A stretch of 64,000 bases of DNA, from positions 301,007-365,006 of the forward strand of contig CAVPTL010000009.1 in the NCBI GenBank assembly GCA_963708725.1. The letters run 5' to 3'. The notes under the pieces are model-generated. The model saw nothing but the letters and a program-made list of their open reading frames with translations. It was not told the DNA's origin and searched no databases. The translations under genes and the position numbers were made by a program. Positions 61,397 through 64,000 of the stretch are shown one piece after another (positions within the stretch are counted from its first letter, which is position 1; every line of letters starts with the position of its first letter). Source of the DNA: CAVPTL01 sp963708725. GTDB lineage: Bacteria > Actinomycetota > Thermoleophilia > Gaiellales > JAICJC01.

Positions 61397-62932
61397 GTGC
61401 CGAGAGCGAAGGTGGAGATGCGACGGATCAGGGAAGTTTTACGATTGCGTGCCGATTTGGGGCCAAACCTGAGTGCGATCTCGGCGGGCGCGAAGCTGGC
61501 GCGCTCGACGGTGCGGACGTACCTGGACCGAGCGGCGATAGCCGGGCTGGACGCCGGGGCGGCGGCGGCGCTGTCCGATGCGGCGCTGGAGGCGGCGCTA
61601 TACCGGCAGCCGTCAGCGTCCGAAGGACGTGCGCTGCCGGACTGGTCCGTCGTCGATCAGGAGCTGCGGCGCCACAAGCACGTCACGCGCAAGCTGCTGT
61701 GGATGGAATACAAGGCGGCCGAGCCGGACGGTTTGGGGTTCAGCCAGTTCAAATTGCGGCTGAGCGACTGGCAGAAGGCCTCGGGGCGAGGCCTGTCGAT
61801 GCGCCAGGTGCACCATGCCGGCGAGACCGTGCAGGTGGACTACGCCGGCGACACGGTCGCGGTGATGGACGACGGGGCGGCGCGGGCGGCGCAGATATTC
61901 GTGGCCTGCCTGCCGTGTTCGGGGCTGATTTACGCCGAGGCCAGTTGGACCCAGACGACAGAGGATTGGTTGGGGGCGCATGTCCGGCTGTTCGCCTTCC
62001 TGGACGGCGTGCCGGCGAAGGTGGTGCCTGACAACTTGAAGGTCGGCGTCACCCACGCCTCGTATTATGACCCGGTGATCAACGCCAGCTACGCCGGATT
62101 GATCAGGCATTACGGCACGGCCGTGGTTCCAGCCCGCTCACGCAAACCCCGCGATAAGCCTGGCGTGGAGAATGGCGTATTACAGGCCTGCCGTTGGCTT
62201 CTCGCCCCGTTGCGCCATCGCCAGTTCTTCTCGTTGGCAGAACTGAACCAGGCGATCGCATTGCTGCTCGTCGAGTTGAACGACAAGCCGATGGCGCCGC
62301 CGCGCGAGGGCAGCCGGCGCAACTTGTTTGACGCGGTCGAACGTGCCGCGCTGAAGCGTTTGCCGATCGAGCCCTACGTGGTCGGCCACTGGGCGATCGG
62401 GGTAACCGTCAACCTCGACTACCACGTCGCGGTCGAGCGGAACTTCTACTCGGTGCCCTATGTGCTGGTGCGCAAACGCGTCGATGTCTTCGTCACGCGC
62501 AGCAGTGTGCAGATTTTCCATCGCGGCGAGCGCGCGGCCAGTCATGCCCGCGTGGCCGGGCACAATCATTGGACAACGCTGGGCGAACACATGCCGCCGG
62601 CGCACAGCGCGGTGGCCAGGCGGACGCCGGACTGGGTGCGCGGCCAGGCCGCCAAGGTGGGCGTCGCCACCGCGGCCTATGTCGAGCGGCTGCTGACCGG
62701 GCGCGATCATGTCGAGCAGGGTGTGCGGTCCTGCCTCGGCATTCTGCGCCTGGCGACGCGCTACCCAGGCGAACAGTTGGAGGCGGCGTGCGTGCGGGCC
62801 ATGGCGGCCGGCGCCAGTTCGTCGGGGTTTGTCGAGCATCTGCTCAAAAGCGGGCGGCCACTTGTCGACCCCGTGGCCGAGGACGGCATCGGTCATCACG
62901 GCAACATCCGCGGCGCCGGCTACTACCACTGA
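61397..62932 (+). CDS. istA: IS21-family transposase IstA
   Basis: The DDE transposase, 511 residues from the GTG at 61397 (516 from an in-frame TTG at 61382). N-terminal HTH LGPNLSAISAGAKLARSTVRTYLDRA; catalytic Asp in VQVDYAGDTVAVMD, second Asp in VPDNLKVGV, Glu in RKPRDKPGVENGVLQACRWL; C-terminal beta-barrel/Mu-type domain VNLDYHVAVERNFYSVPYVLVRKRVDVFVTRSSVQIFHRGERAASHAR. No frameshift. 36 bp separate it from istB. Confidence 0.95.
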   Translation: MPRAKVEMRRIREVLRLRADLGPNLSAISAGAKLARSTVRTYLDRAAIAGLDAGAAAALSDAALEAALYRQPSASEGRALPDWSVVDQELRRHKHVTRKLLWMEYKAAEPDGLGFSQFKLRLSDWQKASGRGLSMRQVHHAGETVQVDYAGDTVAVMDDGAARAAQIFVACLPCSGLIYAEASWTQTTEDWLGAHVRLFAFLDGVPAKVVPDNLKVGVTHASYYDPVINASYAGLIRHYGTAVVPARSRKPRDKPGVENGVLQACRWLLAPLRHRQFFSLAELNQAIALLLVELNDKPMAPPREGSRRNLFDAVERAALKRLPIEPYVVGHWAIGVTVNLDYHVAVERNFYSVPYVLVRKRVDVFVTRSSVQIFHRGERAASHARVAGHNHWTTLGEHMPPAHSAVARRTPDWVRGQAAKVGVATAAYVERLLTGRDHVEQGVRSCLGILRLATRYPGEQLEAACVRAMAAGASSSGFVEHLLKSGRPLVDPVAEDGIGHHGNIRGAGYYH

Positions 62933-62968
62933 CGATCGGCACCACCGATCCAGCCACAAGGACATCCG

Positions 62969-63745
62969 ATGCACCAGCCGACCATTGAGAAACTGCACGC
63001 CCTGCGTCTTGGCGCCATGGCCAATGCGCTGACCGCGCAACTGCAACAGCCCGAGATTGACGCGATGCCGTTCGCCGAGCGGCTGGCGTTGCTGGTCGAT
63101 ATCCAGCACAGCGCGATGCTCACCACCGCGTTGGAGCAGCGTCTGAGGCGGGCCGGCATGCGCCAGTCCGCGTGCATGGAGAATCTCGATCTGCGCACCC
63201 CGCGCGGACTGGACCGCTCGACCATGCAGGCCCTGGCGAGCGGGCTATGGATCCGCCAACACCGCAACGTTTTAATCAGCGGGGCGGCCGGGATCGGCAA
63301 AAGCTGGATCGCCTGCGCTCTGGGCAATCAGGCCGCCCGCGACGGCGTCTCGGTGCTCTACAAGCGCCTCTCGCGGCTGCTCGACGAGTTGGCGGTGGCG
63401 CGGCTGCATGGCCGCCAGGCACGGTTGTTGAAGACCCTGGCGCGCACGCGGCTGCTGATCCTGGACGACTGGGCGATGGTCAAGCTGACCGCCGATCAGC
63501 GCCGTGACCTGATGGAGGTGATCGACGATCGCCACGACCGTGGCTCGACGATTGTGGCGACGCAAATCCCCCAGGCCAGCTGGCATGCCCAGATTGGGGA
63601 TCCCACATACGCCGACGCAATTCTGGACCGCCTCGTCAACAAGGCCTATCGCCTCGAGCTCAACGGCAAGTCGATGCGCGGCGATGGCGCCCATCGGGTG
63701 GCGGCGGATCCGGCTGTGGACAAAATGAGCCAACAAAGTAAATAA
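62969..63745 (+). CDS. istB: IS21-family helper ATPase IstB
   Basis: The AAA+ helper that selects targets and remodels IstA. The 258-residue protein has Walker A ISGAAGIGKSWIACALG (about residues 109-118), Walker B RLLILDDWAMVKL, and sensor region STIVATQIPQASWHAQIGDPTYADAILDRLVNKAYRLELNGKSMR, all intact. ATG 62969. Together with istA it makes the element potentially autonomous. Confidence 0.95.
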   Translation: MHQPTIEKLHALRLGAMANALTAQLQQPEIDAMPFAERLALLVDIQHSAMLTTALEQRLRRAGMRQSACMENLDLRTPRGLDRSTMQALASGLWIRQHRNVLISGAAGIGKSWIACALGNQAARDGVSVLYKRLSRLLDELAVARLHGRQARLLKTLARTRLLILDDWAMVKLTADQRRDLMEVIDDRHDRGSTIVATQIPQASWHAQIGDPTYADAILDRLVNKAYRLELNGKSMRGDGAHRVAADPAVDKMSQQSK

Positions 63746-63903
63746 CTTAGTGTAGTTATCCCCGATACTCACACAATACACAGGCGGCAAAAAATCACCG
63801 CATCAAGCACAATAGAATATTCTAATTGACGATTTCTCTTCTTGCCAGATAAAGTTGTTTGTCAGCGACGGTTCGGCCTCGCCTAACGGCTCGGTGCCTG
63901 CGG

Positions 63904-63996
63904 TCAGGGGTGGCGAATTCACCGGCCTCAGGTGGCGAATTCAATCGGCCTGCGGTGGCGATTTGAACCGGCCTCAGGTGGCGAATTCGCCGGCCC
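63904..63996 (-). repeat. Right end of IS21: four inverted 23/24-bp units
   Basis: Inverted copies of the left units: TCAGGTGGCGAATTC / TGCGGTGGCGATTTGAACC-type, starting at 63904, 63928, 63951 and 63974; the first unit is 24 bp because of one extra G. Confidence 0.88.
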
Positions 63997-64000
63997 GCGC

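Larger units (their letters stand above)
61211..63996 (+). mobile_element. IS21-family insertion sequence with multi-repeat ends
   Basis: Bounded by four tandem 23-bp units at the left (61211-61302) and four inverted copies at the right (63904-63996), and by inner inverted repeats ACCGTCGCTGAC (61338-61349) and GTCAGCGACGGT (63861-63872). Contains intact istA and istB. The window ends 4 bases after the right end, so the target duplication cannot be checked. Confidence 0.9.

Overview
The window reads as a composite of at least three stretches with different ancestry and different sequence quality; it is probably a metagenome-type contig or a chimeric assembly. (1) Positions 1-44.8 kb look like the chromosome of a high-GC actinobacterium. 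The gene order lysS, clpC, radA, disA, carD, PIN/TRAM protein, ispD-ispF, with many GTG/TTG starts and 4-bp GTGA/ATGA overlaps, fits the class Thermoleophilia best (inference from gene order, not from a search). (2) Positions 44.8-54.0 kb are also high-GC and actinobacterial in flavour, but almost every gene is broken by one or more frameshifts. (3) From about 53.99 kb to the end the content is proteobacterial: an OmpA lipoprotein fragment, a LysR/Bug-receptor pair, a group II intron, a resolvase, a decayed IS91-type transposase and a complete IS21-type element.

Layout. 0-5.3 kb: a glycosidase-like secreted protein, folP-folB and folK for folate synthesis, a NarL-type response regulator, a DUF2469 protein and coaX. 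5.3-11.5 kb: a PhyH dioxygenase, a GNAT acetyltransferase, dusB, greA, lysS and a flavin-binding protein. 11.8-22.9 kb: housekeeping core of clpC, an RpiR regulator, radA, a phosphoesterase, disA (c-di-AMP synthesis), carD, a PIN/TRAM membrane protein, ispD/ispF (MEP isoprenoid pathway), a HAD phosphatase and mutY. 22.9-31.1 kb: an accessory block bounded by two 49-bp near-identical direct repeats. It holds a large LuxR regulator followed by metallo-beta-lactamase-fold, isochorismatase, aldo/keto reductase, alpha/beta hydrolase and FMN-reductase genes, several of them frameshifted. 31.2-38.2 kb: acetyltransferase, fatty-acid desaturase, hydrolases, and a Rieske/amidohydrolase/hydrolase catabolic operon facing a TetR regulator. 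38.2-44.1 kb: a CarH/LitR-type B12 photoreceptor repressor divergent from an ECF sigma factor, then a LuxR regulator, a berberine-bridge-type oxidase and a DUF899 protein.

The most notable items are: the CarH-like repressor (Wx9EH and ExHxxG motifs both present) sharing a promoter region with an ECF sigma factor; a chimeric ORF joining the N-terminus of a REP-associated transposase to the C-terminus of polyphosphate kinase, next to REP-like palindromes at the first composition boundary; a perfect 16-bp palindrome that supplies the ends of two convergent genes; the 8.2-kb block between direct repeats; a 514-residue hydrolase/FMN-reductase fusion that may be an indel artefact; and IS21 ends made of four repeat units each. 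No rRNA, tRNA or CRISPR array was recognised.
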